64,000 bases of DNA from Micrococcaceae bacterium Sec5.7 (GTDB taxonomy: Bacteria > Actinomycetota > Actinomycetes > Actinomycetales > Micrococcaceae), in NCBI GenBank assembly GCA_039636785.1, contig CP144169.1, positions 4,216,001 to 4,280,000 of the forward strand. The letters run 5' to 3'. The notes beneath the pieces are model-generated. The model did not search any database, was not told the origin of the DNA, and saw only the letters and a program-made list of their open reading frames with translations. Of this stretch, positions 41,036-48,554 are shown one piece after another. Position 1 is the first letter of the stretch. The number at the start of each line of letters is the position of its first letter. The translations under genes were made by a program, and so were the position numbers.

Positions 41036-41947
41036 TTACGATCCGCCTGTCATTCCTCGTACGGGGGAACGCGGGCCTGTCCGGTGGGAAGGGGAGGGCG
41101 GGCGCCGGTTGTCCACGGGTGTTGCCGGCGGTTCCGCAGCCCTGACCGGTGTTTTGTCGTTGGAGTTTGCCGCGGCCTGGTTTTCGCGGGCGAGGAACGC
41201 GGAGAGTTCTCCTATGGTGCTCATCATGGGGGCGGGGAAGACGACGGTGGTGTTCTTGTCAACACCGATTTCGACGAGGGACTGCAGGTCGCGAAGCTGC
41301 AGGGCCAGGGGATGGGCCATCATGGTGTCTGAGGCGTCTCCGAGGGCGGCCGCTGCGATGGCTTCGCCTTCGGCAGCGATGATCTTCGCCCTCTTCTCGC
41401 GCTCTGCTTCGGCTTGGCGTGCCATGGCACGCTTCATGGTCTGGGGCAGCTGGATGTCCTTGAGCTCCACCAGGGTGACTTCGACACCCCATTCGACGGT
41501 GAGGACGTCGAGGATTTCGCGGATGTCGACGTTGATCCGCTCGGTCTCGGACAGGGTCTGGTCCAGGGTGTGGCGACCGACGACTTTGCGGAGCGTGGTC
41601 TGTGCGATCTGGTTGATCGCAGCTTCGACGTTTTCGATGGCGACGACGGATTTCACGGCGTCGACGACCCGGTAGTAGGCCACGGCGGAAACATCGACGC
41701 TCACGTTGTCCTGGGTGATGATGCCCTGCGACTGGATCGGCATGGTCACAATTCGAAGGCTGACCAGGGGCAAATGGTCAATGACCGGGATGATCAGCCT
41801 CAGCCCCGGCATTCTGACCCCGATGACCCTGCCTAGCCGGAAGAGTACGCCTTGCTCGTACTGCCGCACGATCCGGATGGACATCTTCGCCGCTATGAGC
41901 AGCAGCACCACGAGGATAATCACGACGATGATGCTGGTGGGGTCCAT
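41036..41947 (-). CDS. SPFH/Band 7 (slipin/stomatin-like) membrane protein
   Basis: The 303-residue protein has one N-terminal transmembrane helix (IIVVIILVVLLLIAAKM) and the SPFH domain: VRQYEQGVLFRLGRV, GLRLIIPVIDHLPLVSLR, DNVSVDVSAVAYYRVVD and LRKVVGRHTLDQTLSE. These scaffold proteins form oligomers at the membrane and organise lipid domains or proteases. The usual NfeD partner gene is not seen here. AAGGAGGGG precedes ATG 41947. Confidence 0.9.
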   Translation of the reverse strand: MDPTSIIVVIILVVLLLIAAKMSIRIVRQYEQGVLFRLGRVIGVRMPGLRLIIPVIDHLPLVSLRIVTMPIQSQGIITQDNVSVDVSAVAYYRVVDAVKSVVAIENVEAAINQIAQTTLRKVVGRHTLDQTLSETERINVDIREILDVLTVEWGVEVTLVELKDIQLPQTMKRAMARQAEAEREKRAKIIAAEGEAIAAAALGDASDTMMAHPLALQLRDLQSLVEIGVDKNTTVVFPAPMMSTIGELSAFLARENQAAANSNDKTPVRAAEPPATPVDNRRPPSPSHRTGPRSPVRGMTGGS

Positions 41948-42168
41948 CGGGATCCCCTCCTTGGTTTTGTGAGCTGGATCCGCCGGTGCGTGTCCGGCAC
42001 TGGGGCAGGGTCCTTAGTCTTATTGTCCCATCAGTCCGTGGAATTGCGCCCCGGATCCGTCCGCAGCCATGCCGGGTGGCCACGTCCGCAACGCTTCGGA
42101 TCAAGGCGCGTCTCGTAACCACCATGTGAGCTCGCCACCGGCTGATCGCGATGTGCGTTAACGCGACA

Positions 42169-42209
42169 CGGTCGTTGCAACGCCCAAAGTCCGGGTGTTG
42201 CAACGACCG
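42169..42209. repeat. Head-to-head pair of IS30-type terminal repeats
   Basis: CGGTCGTTGCAACGCCC (42169-42185) and GGGTGTTGCAACGACCG (42193-42209) are an inverted repeat with one mismatch across seven bases. The right arm, continuing to CTAGAAC, matches the complemented IS30 end at 24239-24261. It lies downstream of the VOC gene, so a terminator role is an alternative. Confidence 0.5.
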
Positions 42210-42270
42210 CTAGAACCCAAGCCTGGTTTGACTAGGGCCTCAACTGTGCGATGGACGCGGGGCGGTACGG

Positions 42271-42651
42271 CTACAGGCGCTGGAAGATGTTGAGAATGTT
42301 GCCCTCGCTATCGATGAACCAGGCAGCCTTCCCCACCGGGGTCGCCGCGATACCGTTCTCAGTCTTCAGGCCCGGGAAGTCGTACTCCTCGAAGACGACG
42401 CCGCGGCCCCGCAGATCCTCGACCTCGCCCTCGATGTTGTCGGTCCCCCAGCCCATCTGGGTGTTTTTCGCGGTGCCCGCATTGTCGGTCTTGTAGAGCA
42501 GGAAGGACGTTCCGTTCCCGCTGCGGTAGAGCAGGTTTTCCTCGTCCATGGCGTCCGTGGGTTCGAGTCCAAGCACGTCTCTATAGAAAGCTCTCGCCCT
42601 GGCCATGTCCTTCGCGGGGAGGACTGCGATGATGTCAAGTTCCTTCAGCAT
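42271..42651 (-). CDS. VOC (glyoxalase/bleomycin-resistance fold) family protein
   Basis: The 126-residue protein has the paired beta-alpha-beta-beta-beta VOC fold: IIAVLPAKDMARARAFYRDV, LGLEP, SFLLYKT in the first half and EVEDLRGRGVVFEEYDFPGL, AAWFIDSEGNILNIFQ in the second. Metal-ligand positions (Glu and similar) are partly kept. AGAAGGAG precedes the ATG. Catalytic activity not assigned. Confidence 0.85.
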   Translation of the reverse strand: MLKELDIIAVLPAKDMARARAFYRDVLGLEPTDAMDEENLLYRSGNGTSFLLYKTDNAGTAKNTQMGWGTDNIEGEVEDLRGRGVVFEEYDFPGLKTENGIAATPVGKAAWFIDSEGNILNIFQRL

Positions 42652-43152
42652 GCTGATTTTCTCCTTCTATGCAGTGATGGCGGTACTCTCGAATCCGGTC
42701 CCCGCGGGCGGATTTACCCGCTCATTTTCGGGGGCCGGTCGCCGCTTTTCGGCGACGCGCCGGGGCGGCCACAGGGGAGCTCTTCGGTGCCGGTCAGCGA
42801 CGGCCGGCTCGAGAGTCTCCACAGCGTTCATGCCGCCATTATGGACATAGAGTGGCATCCACGGATAGAGGCAGGGCGGAACCCGGTCGGGCGTTGCACG
42901 GCGACCAACAAGAAACGGTGCTGATGCCGTTTGCCTTCGGCTCGTTTCCGGTCGCAGTAGGCCCTGGTTCATGGGTCTTCATGGCTGCGAAGGCTGAGCG
43001 GAACAGGGCTCGTTGGGGATCTTGTTGCCTTCTGCGCGATGGATGGTTGCCGCTGATTTCCGGCGTTTGACCTCAATTGGGGGATTCGTTGACGAGCCAA
43101 CGGCCCGCTGCCATAGTGAGGGTATCCAAGCAACGATGCAAAGGAGTCCGTC
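42652..43152. other. About 500 bp between the VOC and cupin genes
   Basis: Contains the divergent promoters of the VOC and cupin genes. A - strand frame of 54 codons (42667-42831, MNAVETLEPAVADRHRRAPL) is Pro/Arg-rich, has no ribosome binding site and is not called. No other structure is seen. Confidence 0.4.
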
Positions 43153-43521
43153 ATGACCGCCATGATCCGCAAGAGCCTGAATGAACCCGAAGAAACCCGG
43201 CCGTTTGAGGAAGGGATGGGGAAAGTCGACCTCGTCAATCTTGAGGCCGGCGCCGTGGGGAGGGCCGTTTTCGAATCAGGTTGGAAGTGGTCCAAACACG
43301 TCAAGCCGATCGCCAAGACGGACAGCTGTCAGGCCTCACACATGGGCTATGTCATGTCCGGGCGCATGAAGGTCGTCATGGACGACGGCGAAGAACAGGA
43401 GTTCGGGCCCGGGGACTATATGGTTGTCCCGCCAGGCCACGACGCGTGGATACTGGGGGACGAGTCATGCGTCGTCATCGACTGGCAGGGCCTGGCCGAC
43501 TACGCCAAGCGCCAGGCGTAG
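43153..43521 (+). CDS. Cupin domain protein
   Basis: The 122-residue protein has a single cupin barrel: HMGYVMSGRMKVVMDDGEEQ followed by EFGPGDYMVVPPGHDAWILG. Metal-ligand histidines are few (HMGY, GHDAW). AAAGGAGT precedes ATG 43153. Small cupins of this sort bind small molecules; no specific role can be given. Confidence 0.85.
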   Translation: MTAMIRKSLNEPEETRPFEEGMGKVDLVNLEAGAVGRAVFESGWKWSKHVKPIAKTDSCQASHMGYVMSGRMKVVMDDGEEQEFGPGDYMVVPPGHDAWILGDESCVVIDWQGLADYAKRQA

Positions 43522-43548
43522 CGGATAATTCCTGGCCGTCGACGGGAG

Positions 43549-43655
43549 GTCCGGATCAAGGATCTGGAGCGGGAGAACCGGGAACACGGTACCGACGAAT
43601 TTGAGCACGGTTCCGAGCAGCTTCGGTACGAGAATTGAGGCACAACGTGGAACTC
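43549..43655 (+). pseudogene. IS3-family orfA C-terminal remnant
   Basis: The sequence reads VRIKDLERENRE, then after a frame change LSTVPSSFGTRIEAQR. IS3-family OrfA ends typically read RIKELERENRELRRANEIL followed by a short tail such as SASSFFGAELDR. Order and spacing agree, so it is probably a decayed leucine-zipper end. It supplies the ribosome binding site region of the next gene. Confidence 0.45.
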
Positions 43656-44084
43656 CTCTCGACGTCATTCGACTACGGACAAGAGATCCCTCAGCGGTAC
43701 GGCAAGAAGATAGAGAATGTCTCGCCGCAACTCTTTTGGGAAGGTGTGCCCCGCCAAACGAAGTCCTTCGCCCTGAGCCTGGTTGACAACCACCCGGTGG
43801 CGAGAAAATACGTTCACTGGCTGGTGGTCGACATCGGCGCTGACGTCACCATGTTGGCAAAAGGAGCAGCCGGACGGGGCCTGCTGGGCGGCGGCCGAGA
43901 GGTCGAAGCGTACGCGGGCCCTTTTCCCCCTTCCGGAACACACGAGTATGAATTCACGCTCTATGCACTGGGCGTGGAAACGCTTGACCTCCCGGCGAAG
44001 GCGACGCTCGACCGCTTCGTTCAGGCCACCGAGGGCGACGTCCTCGCCGCCGCCACGTTGCTCGGAACGTTCACGAAGGCGTGA
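43647..44084 (+). CDS. YbhB/YbcL family (PEBP, Raf kinase inhibitor-like) protein
   Basis: The 145-residue protein belongs to the phosphatidylethanolamine-binding-protein fold: SPQLFWEGVPRQTKSFALSL, VHWLVVDIGADVTML and YAGPFPPSGTHEYEFTLYAL with the conserved GPxPPSGTHxY ligand-site motif. GTG 43647 is chosen because GAGG lies six bases upstream; the TTG at 43635 is part of the IS3 remnant. Cytosolic; physiological role not known. Confidence 0.85.
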   Translation: MELLSTSFDYGQEIPQRYGKKIENVSPQLFWEGVPRQTKSFALSLVDNHPVARKYVHWLVVDIGADVTMLAKGAAGRGLLGGGREVEAYAGPFPPSGTHEYEFTLYALGVETLDLPAKATLDRFVQATEGDVLAAATLLGTFTKA

Positions 44085-44129
44085 TCGTGCTCAGGGCGCC
44101 GCAAAATAGAGGGTGGCGTTCATCAGGCC

Positions 44130-44540
44130 TTACTTCAGGGATTTCCATTCCACGCTTGAGTCGACAAGATTTATCCTGCATAGTTTTTTGCCGGTCCGCG
44201 GATCGTCGTGCCCCAGCTTGTAGACGAATTCGATGCCGAGTTCGTAGCCAGTGGCGCCTCCGGGGAGCTCGATCTGCCTGGCGTCTCCGAGAAATGCAAC
44301 TCTTGCGAGGGAGGCTTTTTGTGGGTGCAGCAGACCGGGCGCAGGAGTTGCGGCGGCGGCCTGCGCCTCGAGCTGGTCTACGCACCCGTTCTTGACGCGT
44401 TGCTGGACGGCCGCATCGACAGGGGCCCCGGACGGAACAGCAGTGCCCTCGGAGGTGTGTCCCTCTGGCTGGACACAGGAGGCGAGTGCAATGCAGGCCA
44501 AAAGCAGCGCTCCAATAGTGGCAGTACCGGTTCGATTCAT
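44130..44540 (-). CDS. Predicted lipoprotein of unknown function
   Basis: The signal peptide (MNRTGTATIGALLLACIALA) ends in the lipobox LASC with Cys22. The mature part of 114 residues is disordered at first and then has RVAFLGDARQIELPGGATGY and FVYKLGHDDPRTGKKLCRIN, a small domain with two cysteines. No family recognised. Convergent with the PEBP gene. Confidence 0.7.
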   Translation of the reverse strand: MNRTGTATIGALLLACIALASCVQPEGHTSEGTAVPSGAPVDAAVQQRVKNGCVDQLEAQAAAATPAPGLLHPQKASLARVAFLGDARQIELPGGATGYELGIEFVYKLGHDDPRTGKKLCRINLVDSSVEWKSLK

Positions 44541-44620
44541 AGCGCCCCCGCCGTTGACCGTGGTCCCGTTCTAGAGATCTTATTCGGCCGAGTGTACTCG
44601 CCGGTGAGGCATATGGGGCG

Positions 44621-45343
44621 TCACCCGCCCACGGCGGACTGCCGTTCTTCCAGGACGAAACTTTTCAGGTCATCCAGGGTCTGCTGCATGTGCGCATCCA
44701 TTGCTTCACGGGACCGTATGGGGTCTCGGGATTCCAGGGCGTTCACAATGTTCTGGTGGTGGCCGATCGCGTGTTCCTGGATCTGCCGGACTTCCGAAGT
44801 CTCGGTGCGCCGTTTTTCCAGCACCCGGTGCAGCGGTTCAAAGAGCACCGACACGAAGACGTTTTCCGAAGCATGCAGGATCAGATCATGGAAGCCCAGG
44901 TCCGCTTCCACAAAAGCGGCCACATCGTTGACCTCATGGGCGGTCCGCATTGCCGCCACCTGGTCATGGAGGGTTTGCACGTCAGCATCGTTAATGCGCA
45001 CCGCTGCAAGTTCACAGGCGCCGGACTCCAGCATCCTGCGCAGCTCAATGAGCTGAACAGACGCCGCGGCCTCGTTCTTCCCCTCCGACGCCGCGCGCAG
45101 CACCGCTTCAAGGGACGCCCACCTGTTAAGCGGGTTCACAAAGGTGCCGCGGCCGCGCTCCACGCTGAGGATGCGTTGCGCTTCAAGGGTTTTCATGGCC
45201 TCGCGCACCGTCATGCGGCTGACCTCGTGCTTGGCACTGAGCTCCAGCTCGCCCGGGACGCTGGAGCCGGGCAGAAATTCGCCCGCAATGATGCGGTCCA
45301 GAAGCTCATCAGCCACTTCTTCGACCAGTGATTTCCGTGCCAT
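44621..45343 (-). CDS. GntR/FCD-family regulator, probable control of the tetronate genes
   Basis: The 240-residue protein has a GntR winged helix (VPGELELSAKHEVSRMTVREAMKTLEAQ) and an FCD domain with the metal-site pattern ADLGFHDLILHAS, AIGHHQNIV and AMDAHMQQTL. ATG 45343 is preceded by GGGGGAG. It is divergent from the OtnK/LtnD-type operon and two TnGTC-N-GACnA palindromes lie between them, the usual arrangement for autoregulated catabolic repressors. Confidence 0.82.
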   Translation of the reverse strand: MARKSLVEEVADELLDRIIAGEFLPGSSVPGELELSAKHEVSRMTVREAMKTLEAQRILSVERGRGTFVNPLNRWASLEAVLRAASEGKNEAAASVQLIELRRMLESGACELAAVRINDADVQTLHDQVAAMRTAHEVNDVAAFVEADLGFHDLILHASENVFVSVLFEPLHRVLEKRRTETSEVRQIQEHAIGHHQNIVNALESRDPIRSREAMDAHMQQTLDDLKSFVLEERQSAVGG

Positions 45344-45372
45344 TCTCCCCCGATTCAGTGTGACGGGCACAT

Positions 45373-45383
45373 TTGTCTGACAA
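45373..45383. promoter_or_regulatory. Operator TTGTC-T-GACAA
   Basis: A perfect 11-bp palindrome 30 bp upstream of the FCD regulator start, of the type bound by FCD GntR proteins. Confidence 0.6.
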
Positions 45384-45433
45384 GTCTAGTTGCGCGTCCC
45401 TGTGCCGTATGCCACACTAGCATCAAATGTTAG

Positions 45434-45444
45434 ATGTCAGACAT
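45434..45444. promoter_or_regulatory. Operator ATGTC-A-GACAT
   Basis: A palindrome with the same GTC-N-GAC core (GATGTC-A-GACATC when extended), 50 bp before the kinase start. Together with the site at 45373 it covers both divergent promoters. Confidence 0.6.
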
Positions 45445-45493
45445 CTTACAAATACGATTCGCACCAGCGATTTCCTACACGATGGAGTGCCCA

Positions 45494-47014
45494 GTGACGA
45501 CTCAAGCATTGCCCCTTGAAGCAGATGTTCTGGCCGCCTTTCCGGCGGAAGTCCAGATTCCGGCTCAGCTGGTTGCTCACGCTGTCGCGGCGTCTTCCTC
45601 GTCGTCGCCCCGCGTGCTGGTAGTGCTCGACGACGACCCCACCGGAACGCAGTCGGTTTCCAATCTTCCCGTGCTCACCCGCTGGGACGTTGAGGACTTC
45701 AGCTGGGCGTTCGGCCACGAGATTGACGGCCGGCGCTCCGCCGCCGTGTACGTCCTGACCAACACGCGCAGCCTGGATCCGGCCGAAGCAGCCGCCCGCA
45801 ACGAGGAAATCGTCTGCAGCGCACTGACGGCCGCTGCGGCGTCTGACGCAGGAGAATCCAGGCTGCGCCTCAGTTTCGTCAGCCGCAGCGACTCCACCCT
45901 CCGCGGCCACTACCCCCTGGAGCCCGACGTTATTGCCGCTACGGTTGCCGATGTCAGCGGCGAGGCGACTGACGGCGTCGTGATCGTCCCGGCGTTTCCG
46001 GACGCCGGCCGCGTAACCATCGGTGGCGTGCACTACATGCGAGGAACAGGTGACGACGCCGGTCACCTCACCCCGGTGGCCGAGACGGAGTTCGCCAAGG
46101 ACGCCAGCTTCGGCTTCGCCACCTCCGAGCTGGCCAAGTATGTGGAGGAGAAGTCGCAGGGACGATTTGCTGCTGACTCCGTGATTGTCCTGGACTTGAA
46201 CATCATCCGTGCGGGCGGCCCGTCCTCGGACCCTCAGGTTTCCGCCGAGGCCATTGCCGACGCCATAGAGCCGGCCACGGCATCCACCCCGATCGTGGTG
46301 GATATCGTCACCGAAAACGATCTCCGCGCCCTCGCCCTGGGCCTGGAGGAAGCCGAACGCCGCGGCAAAAAACTGCTCTACCGCGTGGGTCCGCCGTTCG
46401 TCCGTGCCCGCATCGGCCAGGCGATCCGTTCCGAGCTCAGCGGCGAGGAAGCCTACGCCGGCAATACGCCATCGGAAGCCGGCGGCCTGATAGTCGTCGG
46501 CTCGCACGTCGGCGTCACCACCCGCCAGCTCAAGGCGCTCACCGAACAGCACAGCGCAGCGCGCATTGTGGAGATCGACGTCGGACAGCTCCTCGCGGAC
46601 GGCGCGGACAGCTACCTCGACCAGACTGTCGAAACGGTAGTTGGCGCTCTCCACACCGGCGACGTCATCGTCCACACCAGCCGTCTGCTCATCAAGACCG
46701 ATGACCCCGCCGAAAGCCTGCGGATCGCACGCACGGTGTCCGCCGCCGTCGTCGCCGTCGTGAATCGGACGCTCAAAACCTTCCCTCCGCGTTTTGTCAT
46801 CGCCAAGGGCGGCATCACGTCCTCGGACGTGGCGGCGCACGGCCTGGACATCCGCCATGCCATTGTCCGGGGGCCCATGCTCCCGGGCATCGTCAGCCTG
46901 TGGGAGCCGGTGGACGGCCCCGCCAAGGGCATCCCGTTCATCGTTTTCGCCGGCAACGTGGGCGACGACGAGTCCCTGGCCCAGGTCACCCGCAAGCTCA
47001 GCAACACCTTCTGA
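45494..47014 (+). CDS. otnK: Four-carbon acid sugar kinase (OtnK/DUF1537 family)
   Basis: This enzyme phosphorylates a 2-oxo tetronate (for example 3-oxo-threonate) at C4 in threonate or erythronate catabolism. The 506-residue protein shows the N-terminal RVLVVLDDDPTGTQSVSNLP and the C-terminal nucleotide-binding motifs PRFVIAKGGITSSDVA and PFIVFAGNVGDDESL. GTG 45494 is chosen since GGAG lies six bases upstream; earlier codons overlap the operator. It is followed after 34 bp by an LtnD-type dehydrogenase, which acts one step earlier. Confidence 0.85.
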   Translation: MTTQALPLEADVLAAFPAEVQIPAQLVAHAVAASSSSSPRVLVVLDDDPTGTQSVSNLPVLTRWDVEDFSWAFGHEIDGRRSAAVYVLTNTRSLDPAEAAARNEEIVCSALTAAAASDAGESRLRLSFVSRSDSTLRGHYPLEPDVIAATVADVSGEATDGVVIVPAFPDAGRVTIGGVHYMRGTGDDAGHLTPVAETEFAKDASFGFATSELAKYVEEKSQGRFAADSVIVLDLNIIRAGGPSSDPQVSAEAIADAIEPATASTPIVVDIVTENDLRALALGLEEAERRGKKLLYRVGPPFVRARIGQAIRSELSGEEAYAGNTPSEAGGLIVVGSHVGVTTRQLKALTEQHSAARIVEIDVGQLLADGADSYLDQTVETVVGALHTGDVIVHTSRLLIKTDDPAESLRIARTVSAAVVAVVNRTLKTFPPRFVIAKGGITSSDVAAHGLDIRHAIVRGPMLPGIVSLWEPVDGPAKGIPFIVFAGNVGDDESLAQVTRKLSNTF

Positions 47015-47048
47015 ACCGTCTCAAGACACTGTATTCAACGGAGAAACC

Positions 47049-47951
47049 ATGACTGCAAACTACAAAGTCACCGTTCTGGGCCTCGGCGCCATGGGCCTGC
47101 CCATGGCCACCCGCCTGGCCACCCAACTGACCGTCCATGGCTTCGACATCGCCGAGCCGCGCCTCAAGCTCGCTGACGAGGCCGGCGTCCGTACCTTCGC
47201 CTCCGCCCGCGAAGCCGTCCAGGACACCGATGCGCTGCTCCTGGCCGTCCGCAACGGCGAGCAGCTCCACGACGTCCTCTTCGGCGGGAACGGCGTGGCC
47301 ACAGTGCTGAAGCCGGGCGCCGTCGTCATCCTCACCAGCACCGTAGGCACCGAAGCCATCCCGGCCACCGTCGCCCGCCTCGCCGAGTTCGGCGTCGAGC
47401 TCGTTGACGCCCCGTTGTCCGGCGGCCCCAAGCGGGCCGGCGAAGGCGACCTCCTGATCGTCGTCGGCGCATCGCCCTCCGCGCAGGAAACCGCCCGCCC
47501 GGTATTGGAACTGCTGGCCTCCACGCTGTCCATCGTGGGCGACAAGCCCGGCGACGGCCAGGCGCTCAAAACCGTCAACCAGCTGCTTTGCGGAGTGCAC
47601 ATCGCCGCAGCCGCCGAGGCCATGGCCCTCGCCGACGCCCTCGGACTGGACCAGGCCAAGACCCTCGCGGCACTCGAAGCCGGTGCCGCCGGTTCGTTCA
47701 TGCTCTCCAACCGCGGCCCGCGCATCCTCGAGGCCTACACCGAGGAAGGCGCCGAGGTCCTCAGCCGCCTGGACATCTTCGTCAAGGACATGGGAATCGT
47801 GGGCAAGGCAACCCGAGCAGCCGGCCTGGCCGCACCCGTTGCCGCGGCCGCCGAGCAGCTATTCCTGCTGGGCCAGGCCCGGGGCCTCGCCGCCGCGGAC
47901 GATTCCGCCGTCATCAAGGTAGTGGCGCCCACCAAACGCACCGCCGCGTAA
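47049..47951 (+). CDS. ltnD: NAD-binding L-threonate dehydrogenase-type oxidoreductase
   Basis: A beta-hydroxyacid dehydrogenase family enzyme of 300 residues that should oxidise a tetronate (L-threonate in known LtnD) at C2. It has the Rossmann motif VLGLGAMGLPMATRLA at the N terminus, DAPLSGGPKRAGEGDL (substrate-binding) and the catalytic Lys in GQALKTVNQLLCGVH. It pairs with OtnK in known threonate pathways; the aldolase OtnC and isomerase OtnI are not in the window. Exact substrate is inferred. Confidence 0.83.
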   Translation: MTANYKVTVLGLGAMGLPMATRLATQLTVHGFDIAEPRLKLADEAGVRTFASAREAVQDTDALLLAVRNGEQLHDVLFGGNGVATVLKPGAVVILTSTVGTEAIPATVARLAEFGVELVDAPLSGGPKRAGEGDLLIVVGASPSAQETARPVLELLASTLSIVGDKPGDGQALKTVNQLLCGVHIAAAAEAMALADALGLDQAKTLAALEAGAAGSFMLSNRGPRILEAYTEEGAEVLSRLDIFVKDMGIVGKATRAAGLAAPVAAAAEQLFLLGQARGLAAADDSAVIKVVAPTKRTAA

Positions 47952-48023
47952 GCGCTGGCCGTGCTTACTCGCTGACGCCGCCAAGTCCCGGCGAATTCGG
48001 AATGGGGAGGCTAGGATCAGAGC

Positions 48024-48416
48024 ATGATTCTGGCCGCCCTGATCTTTGCGCTCATCGCTGCTCTTCTTCACGTTTTCATCTTCACCATGGAGTCCATCAC
48101 CTGGACCCGGCCTGCTACGTGGAAGCGCTTCAGCGTGGCTTCCCAGGCCGAAGCCGACACCACCAAACCGCTCGCCTTCAACCAGGGCTTCTACAACCTG
48201 TTCCTGGCCGTCGGCGCGCTGATCGGCATCTGCGCGGTGGCGTTCGGCCAGCCAGTAGTGGGCTGGACCCTCATCTTCAGCAGCTGCGGCTCAATGTTCC
48301 TGGCCTCCGCCGTGCTGGCACTCAGCGGAAAGAAGTACCTCCGCGCCGCGGCAACGCAGGGAACGACGCCGTTGCTCGCCGTCGTGCTTGGCATCCTGGC
48401 GGTGGTGCTTGCTTAG
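48024..48416 (+). CDS. DUF1304 family membrane protein
   Basis: The 130-residue protein has four transmembrane segments with the family start AALIFALIAALLHVFIFTME, and SVASQAEADTTKPLAFNQGF YNLFLA, the DUF1304 signature. Such proteins are of unknown function. ATG 48024 is preceded by GGAGGCTAGGATCAGAGC at long spacing. Confidence 0.87.
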   Translation: MILAALIFALIAALLHVFIFTMESITWTRPATWKRFSVASQAEADTTKPLAFNQGFYNLFLAVGALIGICAVAFGQPVVGWTLIFSSCGSMFLASAVLALSGKKYLRAAATQGTTPLLAVVLGILAVVLA

Positions 48417-48554
48417 CCCCTGCTCATCTCAGCCGGATGTCCTCGACCGGACCCCTGGCCGAGTCACCGGAGGGCTTCCTAGCTCTTGCACCTGCCCGGG
48501 CGGACAATGGACAATACGGAGATATTCGCCAGTGCCGCGTTCATAAGGAGCGCA

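Noticed and set aside
42667..42831. 54-codon - strand ORF upstream of the VOC gene
   Set aside because: Pro/Arg-rich, no ribosome binding site; more likely VOC promoter and leader.
45446..46858. 470-codon - strand open frame opposite the kinase gene
   Set aside because: Composition is His/Gly/Arg/Val-rich noise without motifs, and the + strand carries the DUF1537 signatures.
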